Below are positions 23,357-37,692 of a stretch of DNA of 64,000 nt, piece after piece; the stretch's first letter is position 1; every line of letters begins with the position of its first letter. The stretch is from Cornus controversa (Eukaryota > Streptophyta > Magnoliopsida > Cornales > Cornaceae). The notes under the pieces are model-generated. The model worked only from the letters and a program-made list of their open reading frames with translations, had not been told where the DNA came from and searched no databases. Position numbers and translations under genes: made by a program. The stretch is from the NCBI GenBank assembly GCA_026545225.1, contig CM048852.1:12496146-12560145 (forward strand), in the 5' to 3' direction.

Positions 23357-26224
23357 GGTCGAATTTGGCACAAAGCACCATACGGTTCTGATCATTCATG
23401 AGTGCAGAAAGGACGTCGTCAGGGTCGAATTTGGCATAAAGCAACGTATAATTCTAAGTATGGCACGATTTCACTTGGATTGGGACTTTTCGAATCAAAA
23501 CAAGTCAAACGAAACAAGTTCGAAATCGTTGTTGTGATTCTCTATTCTTCTGCACATCCAGACGGTCAATTCTAGCACAAAGCAACATACTGTTGTGGTC
23601 ATGCCTGATTTTTGCAAGGAATTGTTCTTTTCGACTCAGAACAACTCAAACAAACTTGGATGAAGATCGGATCGACATACTCGTCGTTTCTTTGGGAGGC
23701 TTTGATGGTTTAATTTCAAAATAAGCAATGTACGATTCGTATTATGCCAGGACTTCTCCTGCAATGTGGTTTTCAAATCAAAACAACTCAAAGGAAACAA
23801 GTTTAAAATGGTTGGTTGCTTGCTAATTGTTTCCTTTAGATGTCCAAACGGTCGAATTTGGAACAAAGCACCATACGGTTGTGATGAAGATCGGATTGAC
23901 TTGTTCGTCATTTCTTTTGGATGCTTTGATGGTCTAATTTGGAAAAAAGCAACGTACGATTCTGATTATGGCACGACTTCTCAAGGAATAGGGTTTTTGA
24001 ATTAGAACAACTCAAACTAAACTTGTTGAAAATCTTCGATAGCTTGCTAATTGTTTCTTTTACTTGTCCAGATGGTCAAATTTGGAACAAAGCACCATAC
24101 GGTTGTGATCATTCATGAGTGCAGCAACAACGTCGTCACGGTCGAATTTGGCATAAAGCAACGTATAATTCTAAGTATGGCACGCGTTCACTTGGATTGG
24201 GACTTTTCGAATCAAAACAAGTCAAACGAAACATGTTCAAAATCGTCGTTGTGATTCTCTATTCTTCTCCACATCCAGACGGTCAATTCTAGCACAAAGC
24301 AACATACTGTTGTGGTCATGCCTGATTTTTGCAAGGAATTGTTCTTTTCGACTCAGAACAACTCAAACACACTTGGATGAAGATCGGATCGACATACTCG
24401 TCGTTTCTTTGGGAGGCTTTGATGGTTTAATTTCAAAATAAGCAACGTACGATTCGTATTATGCCTGGACTTCTCCTGGAATGTGGTTTTCAAATCAACA
24501 CAACTCAAAGGAAACAAGTTTAAAATGGTTGGTAGCTTGCCAATTGTTTCCTTTAGATGTCCAAACGGTCGAATTTGGAACAAAGCACCATACAGTCGTG
24601 ATGAAGATCGGATTGACTTGTTCGTCATTTCTTTTGGATGCTCTAATGGTCTAATTTGGAAAAGAGCTACGTACGATTCTGATTATGGCACAACTTCTCA
24701 AGGAATAGGGTTTTTGAATTAGAACAACTCAAACTAAACTTGTTTAAAATCTTCGATAGCTTGCTAATTGTTTCTTTTACTTGTCCAGATGGTCGAATTT
24801 GGCACAAAGCACCATACAGTTGTGATCATTCATGAGTGCAGCAAGGACGTTGTCACGGTCGAATTTGGCATAAAGCAACATATAATTCTAAGTATGGCAC
24901 AATTTCACTTGGATTGGGACTTTTCGAATCAAAACAAGTCAAACGAAAAAAGTTCGAAATCGTTGTTGTGATTCTCTATTCTTCTGCACAGCCAGACGGT
25001 TAATTCTAGCACAAAGCAACATACTGTTGTGGTCATGCCTGATTTTTGCATGGAATTGTTCTTTTCGACTTAGAACAACTCAAACAAACTTGGATGAAGA
25101 TCGGATCGACATACTCGTCGTTTCTTTGGGAGGCTTTGATGGTTTAATTTCAAAATAAGCAACGTACGATTCTTATTATGCCAAGACTTCTCTTGGAATG
25201 TGATTTTCAAATCAAAACAACTCAAAGGAAACAAGTTTAAAATGGTTGGTAGCTTGCTAATTGTTTCCTTTAGATGTCCAAACGGTCGAATTTGGAACAA
25301 AGCACCATACGGTTGTGATGAAGATCGGATTGACTTGTTCGTCATTTCTTTTGGATGCTTTGATGGTCTAATTTGGAAAAAAGCAACGTACGATTCTGAT
25401 TATGGCACGACTTCTCAAGGAATAGGATTTTTGAATTAGAACAACTCAAACTAAACTTGTTGAAAATCTTCGATAGCTTGCTAATTGTTTCTCTTACTTG
25501 TCCAGATGGTCGAATTTGGAACAAAGCACCATACGGTTGTGATCATTCATGAGTGCAGCAACAACGTCGTCGCGGTCGAATTTGGCATAAAGCAACGTAT
25601 AATTCTAAGTATGGCACGCGTTCACTTGGATTGGGACTTTTCGAATCAAAACAAGTCAAACGAAACATGTTCAAAATCGTTGTTGTGATTCTCTATTCTT
25701 CTCCACATCCAGACGGTCAATTCTAGCACAAAGCAACATACTGTTGTGGTCATGCCTGATTTTTGCAAGGAATTGTTCTTTTCGACTCAGAACAACTCAA
25801 ACACACTTGGATGAAGATCGGATCGACATACTCGTCGTTTCTTTGGGAGGCTTTGATGGTTTAATTTCAAAATAAGCAACGTACGATTCGTATTATGCCA
25901 GGACTTCTCCTGGAATGTGGTTTTCAAATCAAAACAACTCAAAGGAAACAAGTTTAAAATGGTTGGTAGCTTGCCAATTGTTTCCTTTAGATGTCCAAAC
26001 GGTCGAATTTGGAACAAAGCACCATACCGTCGTGATGAAGATCGGATTGACTTGTTCGTCATTTCTTTTGGATGCTCTAATGGTCTAATTTGGAAAAGAG
26101 CTACGTACGATTCTGATTATGGCACAACTTCTCAAGGAATAGGGTTTTTGAATTAGAACAACTCAAACTAAACTTGTTTAACATCTTCGATAGCTTGCTA
26201 ATTGTTTCTTTTACTTGTCCAGAT
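23357..26224 (+). repeat. HOR RNKN, copy 3 (2868 bp)
   Basis: Monomers start at 23357 (R), 24074 (N), 24791 (K) and 25508 (N). It shares CGTCAGGGTCG in R and ATGCCTGGAC after N with the following copy. It has an unusual number of private substitutions for this array, including a changed telo-box-like octamer near 25427. Confidence 0.92.
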
Positions 26225-29092
26225 GGTCGAATTTGGCACAAAGCACCATACGGTTCTGATCATTCATGAGTGCAGAAAGGACGTCGTCAGGGTCGAATTT
26301 GGCATAAAGCAACGTATAATTCTAAGTATGGCACGATTTCACTTGGATTGGGACTTTTCGAATCAAAACAAGTCAAACGAAACAAGTTCGAAATCGTTGT
26401 TGTGATTCTCTATTCTTCTGCACATCCAGACGGTCAATTCTAGCACAAAGCAACATACTGTTGTGGTCATGCCTGATTTTTGCAAGGAATTGTTCTTTTC
26501 AACTCAGAACAACTCAAACAAACTTGGATGAAGATCGGATCGACATACTCGTCGTTTCTTTGGGAGGCTTTGATGGTTTAATTTCAAAATAAGCAACGTA
26601 CGATTCGTATTATGCCAGGACTTCTCCTGCAATGTGGTTTTCAAATCAAAACAACTCAAAGGAAACAAGTTTAAAATGGTTGGTTGCTTGCTAATTGTTT
26701 CCTTTAGATGTCCAAACGGTCGAATTTGGAACAAAGCACCATACGGTTGTGATGAAGATCGGATTGACTTGTTCGTCATTTCTTTTGGATGCTTTGATGG
26801 TCTAATTTGGAAAAAAGCAACGTACGATTCTGATTATGGCACGACTTCTCAAGGAATAGGGTTTTTGAATTAGAACAACTCAAACTAAACTTGTTGAAAA
26901 TCTTCGATAGCTTGCTAATTGTTTCTTTTACTTGTCCAGATGGTCGAATTTGGAACAAAGCACCATACGGTTGTGATCATTCATGAGTGCAGCAACAACG
27001 TCGTCACGGTCGAATTTGGCATAAAGCAACGTATAATTCTAAGTATGGCACGCGTTCACTTGGATTGGGACTTTTCGAATCAAAACAAGTCAAACGAAAC
27101 ATGTTCAAAATCGTTGTTGTGATTCTCTATTCTTCTCCACATCCAGACGGTCAATTCTAGCACAAAGCAACATACTGTTGTGGTCATGCCTGATTTTTGC
27201 AAGGAATTGTTCTTTTCGACTCAGAACAACTCAAACACACTTGGATGAAGATCGGATCGACATACTCGTCGTTTCTTTGGGAGGCTTTGATGGTTTAATT
27301 TCAAAATAAGCAACGTACGATTCGTATTATGCCTGGACTTCTCCTGGAATGTGGTTTTCAAATCAAAACAACTCAAAGGAAACAAGTTTAAAATGGTTGG
27401 TAGCTTGCCAATTGTTTCCTTTAGATGTCCAAACGGTCGAATTTGGAACAAAGCACCATACAGTCGTGATGAAGATCGGATTGACTTGTTCGTCATTTCT
27501 TTTGGATGCTCTAATGGTCTAATTTGGAAAAAAGCTACGTACGATTCTGATTATGGCACAACTTCTCAAGGAATAGGGTTTTTGAACAAGAACAACTCAA
27601 ACTAAACTTGTTTAAAATCTTCGATAGCTTGCTAATTGTTTCTTTTACTTGTCCAGATGGTCGAATTTGGCACAAAGCACCATACGGTTGTGATCATTCA
27701 TGAGTGCAGCAAGGACGTTGTCACGGTCGAATTTGGCATAAAGCAACATATAATTCTAAGTATGGCACAATTTCACTTGGATTGGGACTTTTCGAATCAA
27801 AACAAGTCAAACGAAACAAGTTCGAAATCGTTGTTGTGATTTTCTATTCTTCTGCACAGCCAGACGGTTAATTCTAGCACAAAGCAACATACTGTTGTGG
27901 TCATGCCTGATTTTTGCATGGAATTGTTCTTTTCGACTCAGAACAACTCAAACAAACTCGGATGAAGATCGGATCGACATACTCGTCGTTTCTTTGGGAG
28001 GCTTTGATGGTTTAATTTCAAAATAAGCAACGTACGATTCTTATTATGCCAAGACTTCTCCTGGAATGTGATTTTCAAATCAAAACAACTCAAAGGAAAC
28101 AAGTTTAAAATGGTTGGTTGCTTGCTAATTGTTTCCTTTAGATGTCCAAACGGTCGAATTTGGAACAAAGCACCATACGGTTGTGATGAAGATCGGATTG
28201 ACTTGTTCGTCATTTCTTTTGGATGCTTTGATGGTCTAATTTGGAAAAAAGCAACGTACGATTCTGATTATGGCACGACTTCTCAAGGAATAGGGTTTTT
28301 GAATTAAAACAACTCAAACTAAACTTGTTGAAAATCTTCTATAGCTTGCTAATTGTTTCTTTTACTTGTCCAGATGGTCGAATTTGGAACAAAGCACCAT
28401 ACGGTTGTGATCATTCATGAGTGCAGCAACAACGTCGTCACGGTCGAATTTGGCATAAAGCAACGTATAATTCTAAGTATGGCACAATTTCCCTTGGATT
28501 GGGACTTTTCGAATCAAAACAAGTCAAACGAAACAAGTTTGAAATCGTTGTTGTGATTCTCTATTCTTCTGCACATCCAGACGGTCAATTCTAGCACAAA
28601 GCAACATACTGTTGTGGTCATGCCTGATTTTTGCAAGGAATTGTTCTTTTCGACTCAGAACAACTCAAACAAACTTGGATGAAGATCGGATCGACATACT
28701 CGTCGTTTCTTTGGGAGGCTTTGATGGTTTAATTTCAAAATAAGCAACGTACGATTCGTATTATGACAGGACTTCTCCTGCAATGTGGTTTTCAAATCAA
28801 AACAACTCAAAGGAAACAACTTTAAAATGGTTGGTAGCTTGCCAATTGTTTCCTTTAGATGTCCAAACGGTCGAATTTGGAACAAAGCACCATACAGTCG
28901 TGATGAAGATCGGATTGACTTGTTCGTCATTTCTTTTGGATGCTCTAATGGTCTAATTTGGAAAAAAGCTACGTACGATTCTGATTATGTCACAACTTCT
29001 CAAGGAATAGGGTTTTTGAATTAGAACAACTCAAACTAAACTTGTTTAAAATCTTCGATAGCTTGCTAATTGTTTCTTTTACTTGTCCAGAT
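26225..29092 (+). repeat. HOR RNKN, copy 4 (2868 bp)
   Basis: Monomers start at 26225 (R), 26942 (N), 27659 (K) and 28376 (N). It is the sister of copy 3 through CGTCAGGGTCG near 26286 and ATGCCTGGAC near 27330. Its last N monomer has a K-like S2 (GGCACAATTTCCC), so it is a mosaic, and this variant reappears far to the right in the 3288-bp HOR. Confidence 0.88.
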
Positions 29093-32000
29093 GGTCGAAT
29101 TTGGCACAAAGCACCATACAGTTGTGATCATTCATGAGTGCAGCAAGGACGTTGTCACGGTCGAATTTGGCATAAAGCAACATATAATTCTAAGTATGGC
29201 ACAATTTCACTTGGATTGGGACTTTTCGAATCAAAACAAGTCAAACGAAACAAGTTCGAAATCGTTGTTGTGATTCTCTATTCTTCTGCACATCCAGACG
29301 GTCAATTCTAGCACAAAGCAATATACTGTTGTGGTCATGCCTGATTTTTGCATGGAATTGTTCTTTTCGACTCAGAACAACTCAAACAAACTTGGATGAA
29401 GATCGGATCGACATACTCGTCGTTTCTTTGGGAGGCTTTGATGGTTTAATTTCAAAATAAGCAACGTACGATTCGTATTATGCCAGGACTTCTACTGCAA
29501 TGTGGTTTTCAAATCAAAACAACTCAAAGGAAACAAGTTTAAAATGGTTGGTTGCTTGCTAATTGTTTCCTTTAGATGTCCAAACGGTCGAATTTGGAAC
29601 AAAGCACCATACGGTTGTGATGAAGATCGGATTGACTTGTTCGTCATTTCTTTTGGATGCTTTGATGGTCTAATTTGGAAAAAAGCAACGTACGATTCTG
29701 ATTATGGCACGACTTCTCAAGGAATAGGGTTTTTGAATTAGAACAACTCAAACTAAACTTGTTGAAAATCTTCGATAGCTTGGTAATTGTTTCTTTTACT
29801 TGTCCAGATGGTCGAATTTGGAACAAAGCACCATACGGTTGTGATCATTCATGAGTGCAGCAACAACGTCGTCACGGTCGAATTTGGCATAAAGCAACGT
29901 ATAATTCTAAGTATGGCACGCGTTCACTTGGATTGGGACTTTTCGAATCAAAACAAGTCAAACGAAACATGTTCAAAATCGTTGTTGTGATTCTCTATTC
30001 TTCTCCACATCCAGACGGTCAATTTTAGCACAAAGCAACATACTGTTGTGGTCATGCCTGATTTTTGCAAGGAATTGTTCTTTTCGACTCAGAACAACTC
30101 AAACACACTTGGATGAAGATCGGATCGACATACTCGTCGTTTCTTTGGGAGGCTTTGATGGTTTAATTTCAAAATAAGCAACGTACGATTCGTATTATGC
30201 CAGGACTTCTCCTGGAATGTGGTTTTCAAATCAAAACAACTCAAAGGAAACAAGTTTAAAATGGTTGGTAGCTTGCCAATTGTTTCCTTTAGATGTCCAA
30301 ACGGTCGAATTTGGAACAAAGCACCATACAGTCGTGATGAAGATCGGATTGACTTGTTCGTCATTTCTTTTGGATGCTCTAATGGTCTAATTTGGAAAAA
30401 AGTTACGTACGATTCTGATTATGGCACAACTTCTCAAGGAATAGGGTTTTTGAATTAGAACAACTCAAACTAAACTTGTTTAAAATCTTCGATAGCTTGC
30501 TAATTGTTTCTTTTATTTGTCCAGATGGTCGAATTTGGCACAAAGCACCATACGGTTGTGATCATTCATGAGTGCAGCAAGGACGTTGTCACGGTCGAAT
30601 TTGGCATAAAGCAAAATATAATTCTAAGTATGGCACAATTTCACTTGGATTGGGACTTTTCGAATCAAAACAAGTCAAACGAAACAAGTTCGAAATCGTT
30701 GTTGTGATTTTCTATTCTTCTGCATAGCCAGACGGTTAATTCTAGCACAAAGCAACATACTGTTGTGGTCATGCCTGATTTTTGCATGGAATTGTTCTTT
30801 TCGACTCAGAACAACTCAAACAAACTTGGATGAAGATCGGATCGACATACTCGTCGTTTCTTTGGGAGGCTTTGATGGTTTAATTTCAAAATAAGCAACG
30901 TACGATTCTTATTATGCCAAGACTTCTCCTGGAATGTGATTTTCAAATCAAAACAACTCAAAGGAAACAAGTTTAAAATGGTTGGTTGCTTGCTAATTGT
31001 TTCCTTTAGATGTCCAAACGGTCGAATTTGGAACAAAGCACCATACGGTTGTGATGAAGATCGGATTGACTTGTTCGTCATTTCTTTTGGATGCTTTGAT
31101 GGTCTAATTTGGAAAAAAGCAACGTACGATTCTGATTATGGCACGACTTCACAAGGAATAGGGTTTTTGAATTAAAACAACTCAAACTAAACTTGTTGAA
31201 AATCTTCGATAGCTTGCTAATTGTTTCTTTTACTTGTCCAGATGGTCGAATTTGGAACAAAGCACCATACGGTTGTGATCATTCATGAGTGCAGCAACAA
31301 CGTCGTCACGGTCGAATTTGGCATAAAGCAACGTATAATTCTAAGTATGGCACAATTTCCCTTGGATTGAGACTTTTCGAATCAAAACAAGTCAAACGAA
31401 ACAAGTTTGAAATCGTTGTTGTGATTCTCTATTCTTCTGCACAGCCAGACGGTCAATTCTAGCACAAAGCAACATACTGTTGTGCTCATGCCTGATTTTT
31501 GCAAGGAATTGTTCTTTTCGACTCAGAACAACTCAAACAAACTTGGATGAAGATCGGATCGACATACTCGTCGTTTCTTTGGGACGTTTTAATGGTTTAA
31601 TTTCAAAATAAGCAACGTACGATTCGTATTATGCCTGGACTTCTCCTGGAATGTGGTTTTCGAATCAAAATAACTCAAGGGAAACAAGTTTAAAATGTTG
31701 GTAGCTTGCTAATTGTTTCTTTTAGACGTCCAAAAGGTCGAATTTGGAACAAAGCACCATACAGTCGTGATGAAGATCGGATTGACTTGTTCGTCATTTC
31801 TTTTGGATGCTCTAATGGTCTAATTTGGAAAAAAGCTACGTACGATTCTGATTATGTCACAACTTCTCAAGGAATAGGGTTTTTGAATTAGAACAACTCA
31901 AACTAAACTTGTTTAAAATCTTCGATAGCTTGCTAATTGTTTCTTTTACTTGTCCAGATGGTCGAATTTGGCACAAAGCACCATACGGTTGTGATCATTC

Positions 32001-33392
32001 ATGAGTGCAGCAAGGACGTTGTCACGGTCGAATTTGGCATAAAGCAACATATAATTCTAAGTATGGCACAATTTCACTTGGATTGGGACTTTTCGAATCA
32101 AAACAAGTCAAACGAAACAAGTTCGAAATCGTTGTTGTGATTCTCTATTCTTCTGCACAGCCAGACGGTCAATTCTAGCACAAAGCAACATACTGTTGTG
32201 GTCATCCCTGATTTTTGCAAGGAATTGTTCTTTTCGACTCAGAACAACTCAAACAAACTTGGATGAAGATCGGATCGACATACTCGTCGTTTCTTTGGGA
32301 GGCTTTGATGGTTTAATTTCAAAATAAGCAACGTACGATTCTTATTATGCCAAGACTTCTCCTGGAATGTGATTTTCAAATCAAAACAACTCAATGGAAA
32401 CAAGTTTAAAATGATTGGTAGCTTGCTAATTGTTTCCTTTAGATGTCCAAACGGTCGAATTTGGAACAAAGCACCATACAGTCGTGATGAAGATCGGATT
32501 GACTTGTTCGTCATTTCTTTTGGATGCTCTAATGGTCTAATTTGGAAAAAAGCTACGTACGATTCTGATTATGGCACGACTTCTCAAGGAATAGGGTTTT
32601 TGAATTAGAACAACTCAAACTAAACTTGTTTAAAATCTTCGATAGCTTGCTAATTGTTTCTTTTACTTGTCCAGATGGTCGAATTTGGCACAAAGCACCA
32701 TACGGTTCTGATCATTCATGAGTGCAGAAAGGACGTCGTCACGGTCGAATTTGGCATAAAGCAACGTATAATTCTAAGTATGGCACGATTTCACTTGGAT
32801 TGGGACTTTTCGAATCAAAACAAGTCAAACGAAACAAGTTCGAAATCTTTGTTGTGATTCTCTATTCTTCTGCACATCCAGACGGTCAATTCTAGCACAA
32901 AGCAACATACTGTTGTGGTCATGCCTGATTTTTGTAAGGAATTGTTCTTTTCGACTCAGAACAACTCAAACAAACTTGGATGAAGATCGAATCGACATAC
33001 TCGTCGTTTCTTTGGGAGGCTTTGATGGTTTAATTTCAAAATAAGGAACGTACGATTCGTAGTATGCCAGGACTTCTCCTGGAATGTGGTTTTCGAATCA
33101 AAATAACTCAAGGGAAACAAGTTTAAAATGTTGGTAGCTTGCTAATTGTTTCTTTTAGATGTCCAAAAGGTTGAATTTGGAACAAAGCACCATACGGTTG
33201 TGATGAAGATCGGATTAACTTGTTCGTCATTTCTTTTGGATGCTTTGATGGTCTAATTTGGAAAAAAGCAACGTACGATTCTAATTATGGCACGACTTCT
33301 CAAGGAATAGGGTTTTTGAATTAGAACAACTCAAACTAAACTTGTTTAAAATCTTCGATAGCTTGCTAATTGTTTCTTTTACTTGTCCAGAT
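29093..33392 (+). repeat. transition zone K N K N K R
   Basis: Monomers start at 29093 (K), 29810 (N), 30527 (K), 31244 (N), 31960 (K) and 32677 (R). The first four look like a degenerate fifth RNKN copy in which R is replaced by K: the K-N pair at 27659/28376 matches the pair at 30527/31244, 2868 bp later (GATTTTCTATTC, GAATTAAAAC, GGCACAATTTCCC). The N at 31244 ends with the first S4 copy of the variant haplotype with the 1-bp deletion. The final K and R already match the K and last R of the NRRKRR repeat to the right. Confidence 0.82.
31655..31725 (+). repeat. variant S4 haplotype with 1-bp deletion (first copy)
   Basis: S4 here reads TTTTCGAATCAAAATAACTC then AAGGGAAACAAG, with AAAATGTTGG in place of AAAATGGTTGG and GTTTCTTTTAG in place of GTTTCCTTTAG. 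It occurs in 14 monomers, none before this one: those starting at 31244, 32677, 34827, 36977, 39127, 41277, 43427, 46293, 47726, 50297, 52868, 55439, 58727 and 62015. It accounts for 14 of the 716-bp monomers. It is a good lineage marker for the right half. Confidence 0.88.
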
Positions 33393-36300
33393 GGTCGAAT
33401 TTGGAACAAAGCACCATACGGTTGTGATCATTCATGAGTGCAGCAACAACGTCGTCACGGTCGAATTTGGCATAAAGCAACGTATAATTCTAAGTATGGC
33501 ACGCGTTCACTTGGATTGGGACTTTTCGAATCAAAACAAGTCAAACGAAACATGTTCAAAATCGTTGTTGTGATTCTCTATTCTTCTCCACATCCAGACG
33601 GTCAATTCTAGCACAAAGCAACATACTGTTGTGGTCATGCCTGATTTTTGCAAGGAATTGTTCTTTTCGACTCAGAACAACTCAAACAGACTTGGATGAA
33701 GATCGAATCGACATACTCGTCGTTTCTTTGGGAGGCTTTGATGGTTTAATTTCAAAATAAGCAACGTACGATTCGTATTATGCCAGGACTTCTCCTGGAA
33801 TGTGGTTTTCAAATCAAAACAACTCAAAGGAAACAAGTTTAAAATGGTTGGTAGCTTGCCAATTGTTTCCTTTAGATGTCCAAACGGTCGAATTTGGAAC
33901 AAAGCACCATACGGTCGTGATGAAGATCGGAGTGACTTGTTCGTCATTTCTTTTGGATGCTCTAATGGTCTAATTTGGAAAAAAGCTACGTACGATTCTG
34001 ATTATGGCACAACTTCTCAAGGAATAGGGTTTTTGAATTAGAACAACTCAAACTAAACTTGTTTAAAATCTTCGATAGCTTGCTAATTGTTTCTTTTACT
34101 TGTCCAGATGGTCGAATTTGGCACAAAGCACCATACGGTTCTGATCATTCATGAGTGCAGAAAGGACGTCGTCACGGTCGAATTTGGCATAAAGCAACGT
34201 ATAATTCTAAGTATGGCACGATTTCACTTGGATTGGGACTTTTCGAATCAAAACAAGTCAAACGAAACAAGTTCGAAATCGTTGTTGTGATTCTCTATTC
34301 TTCTGCACATCCAGACGGTCAATTCTAGCACAAAGCAACATACTGTTGTGGTCATGCCTGATTTTTGCAAGGAATTGTTCTTTTCGACTCAGAACAACTC
34401 AAACAAACTTGGATGAAGATTGGATCGACATACTCGTCGTTTATTTGGGAGGCTTTGATGGTTTAATTTCAAAATAAGCAACGTACGATTCGTATTATGC
34501 CAGGACTTCTCCTGGAATGTGGTTTTCAAATCAAAACAACTCAAAGGAAACAAGTTTAAAATGGTTGGTAGCTTGCTAATTGTTTCCTTTAGATGTCCAA
34601 ACGGTCGAATTTGGAACAAAGCACCATACGGTCGTGATGAAGATCGGATTGACTTGTTCGTCATTTCTTTTGGATGCTCTAATGGTCTAATTTGGAAAAA
34701 AGCTACGTACGATTCTGATTATGGCACGACTTCTCAAGGAATAGGGTTTTTGAATTAGAACAACTCAAACTAAACTTGTTTAAAATCTTCGATAGCTTGC
34801 TAATTGTTTCTTTTACTTGTCTAGATGGTCGAATTTGGCACAAACCACCATACGGTTCTGATCATTCATGAGTGCAGAAAGGACGTCGTCACGGTCGAAT
34901 TTGGCTTAAAGCAACGTATAGGTCTATGTATGGCACAATTTCACTTGGATTGGGACTTTTCGAATCAAAACAAGTCAAACGAAACAAGTTTGAAATCGTT
35001 GTTGTGATTCTCTATTCTTCTGCACAGCCAGACGGTCAATTCTAGCACAAAGCAACATACTGTTGTGGTCATGCCTGATTTTTGCAAGGAATTGTTCTTT
35101 TCGACTCAGAACAACTCAAACAAACTTGGATGAAGATCGGATCGACATACTCGTCGTTTCTTTGGGACGTTTTAATGGTTTAATTTCAAAATAAGCAACG
35201 TACGATTCGTAGTATGCCAGGACTTCTCCTGGAATGTGGTTTTCGAATCAAAATAACTCAAGGGAAACAAGTTTAAAATGTTGGTAGCTTGCTAATTGTT
35301 TCTTTTAGATGTCCAAATGGTCGAATTTGGAACAAAGCACCATACGGTTGTGATGAAGATCGGATTGACTTGTTCGTCATTTCTTTTGGACGCTTTGATG
35401 GTCTGATTTGGAAAAAAGCAACGTACGATTCTGATTATGGCACGACTTCTCAAGGAATAGGGTTTTTGAATTAGAACAACTCAAACTAAACTTGTTTAAA
35501 ATCTTCGATAGCTTGCTAATTGTTTCTTTTACTTGTCCAGATGGTCGAATTTGGCACAAAGCACCATACGGTTGTGATCATTCATGAGTGCAGCAAGGAC
35601 GTCGTCACGGTCGAATTTGGCATAAAGCAACATATAATTCTAAGTATGGCACAATTTCACTTGGATTGGGACTTTTCGAATCAAAACAAGTCAAACGAAA
35701 CAAGTTCGAAATCGTTGTTGTGATTCTCTATTCTTCTGCACAGCCAGACGGTCAATTCTAGCACAAAGCAACATACTGTTGTGGTCATCCCTGATTTTTG
35801 CAAGGAATTATTCTTTTCGACTCAGAACAACTCAAACAAACTTAGATGAAGATCGGATCGACATACTCGTCGTTTCTTTGGGACACTTTGATGGTTTAAT
35901 TTCAAAATAAGCAACGTACGATTCCTATTATGCCAAGACTTCTCCTGGAATGTGATTTTCAAATCAAAACAACTCAAAGGAAACAAGTTTAAAATGGTTG
36001 GTAGCTTGCTAATTGTTTCCTTTAGATGTCCAAACGGTCGAATTTGGAACAAAGCACCATACAGTCGTGATGAAGATCGGATTGACTTGTTCGTCATTTC
36101 TTTTGGATGCTCTAATGGTCTAATTTGGAAAAAAGCTACGTACGATTCTGATTATGGCACGACTTCTCAAGGAATAGGGTTTTTGAATTAGAACAACTCA
36201 AACTAAACTTGTTTAAAATCTTCGATAGCTTGCTAATTGTTTCTTTTACTTGTCCAGATGGTCGAATTTGGAACAAAGCACCATACGGTTCTGATCATTC

Positions 36301-37692
36301 ATGAGTGCAGAAAGGACGTCGTCACGGTCGAATTTGGCATAAAGCAACGTATAATTCTAAGTATGGCACGATTTCACTTGGATTGGGACTTTTCGAATCA
36401 AAACAAGTCAAACGAAACAAGTTCGAAATCGTTGTTGTGATTCTCTATTCTTCTGCACATCCAGACGGTCAATTCTAGCACAAAGCAACATACTGTTGTG
36501 GTCATGCCTGATTTTTGCAAGGAATTGTTCTTTTCGACTCAGAACAACTCAAACAAACTTGGATGAAGATCGGATCGACATACTCGTCGTTTCTTTGGGA
36601 GGCTTTGATGGTTTAATTTCAAAATAAGCAACGTACGATTCGTATTATGCCAAGACTTCTCCTGGAATGTGGTTTTCAAATCAAAACAACTCAAAGGAAA
36701 CAAGTTTAAAATGGTTGGTAGCTTGCTAATTGTTTCCTTTAGATGTCCAAACGGTCGAATTTGGAACAAAGCACCATACGGTCGTGATGAAGATCGGATT
36801 GACTTGTTCGTCATTTCTTTTGGATGCTCTAATGGTCTAATTTGGAAAAAAGCTACGTACGATTCTGATTATGGCACGACTTCTCAAGGAATAGGGTTTT
36901 TGAATTAGAACAACTCAAACTAAACTTGTTTAAAATCTTCGATAGCTTGCTAATTGTTTCTTTTACTTGTCCAGATGGTCGAATTTGGCACAAAGCACCA
37001 TACGGTTCTGATCATTCATGAGTGCAGAAAGGACGTCGTCACGGTCGAATTTGGCATAAAGCAACGTATAATTCTAAGTATGGCACGATTTCACTTGGAT
37101 TGGGACTTTTCGAATCAAAACAAGTCAAACGAAACAAGTTCGAAATCTTTGTTGTGATTCTCTATTCTTCTGCACATCCAGACGGTCAATTCTAGCACAA
37201 AGCAACATACTGTTGTGGTCATGCCTGATTTTTGTAAGGAATTGTTCTTTTCGACTCAGAACAACTCAAACAAACTTGGATGAAGATCGAATCGACATAC
37301 TCGTCGTTTCTTTGGGAGGCTTTGATGGTTTAATTTCAAAATAAGGAACGTACGATTCGTAGTATGCCAGGACTTCTCCTGGAATGTGGTTTTCGAATCA
37401 AAATAACTCAAGGGAAACAAGTTTAAAATGTTGGTAGCTTGCTAATTGTTTCTTTTAGATGTCCAAAAGGTTGAATTTGGAACAAAGCACCATACGGTTG
37501 TGATGAAGATCGGATTAACTTGTTCGTCATTTCTTTTGGATGCTTTGATGGTCTAATTTGGAAAAAAGCAACGTACGATTCTAATTATGGCACGACTTCT
37601 CAAGGAATAGGGTTTTTGAATTAGAACAACTCAAACTAAACTTGTTTAAAATCTTCGATAGCTTGCTAATTGTTTCTTTTACTTGTCCAGAT
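33393..37692 (+). repeat. HOR NRRKRR, copy 1 (4300 bp)
   Basis: Monomers start at 33393 (N), 34110 (R), 34827 (R), 35543 (K), 36260 (R) and 36977 (R). Two of the six are 716 bp, which explains 4300 rather than 4302. Marks include GATCGGAGTGACTTG in the N monomer, GTATAGGTCTATG and CACAAACCACC in the second R, GTCATCCCTG in K and GAAATCTTTG in the last R. Confidence 0.94.
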
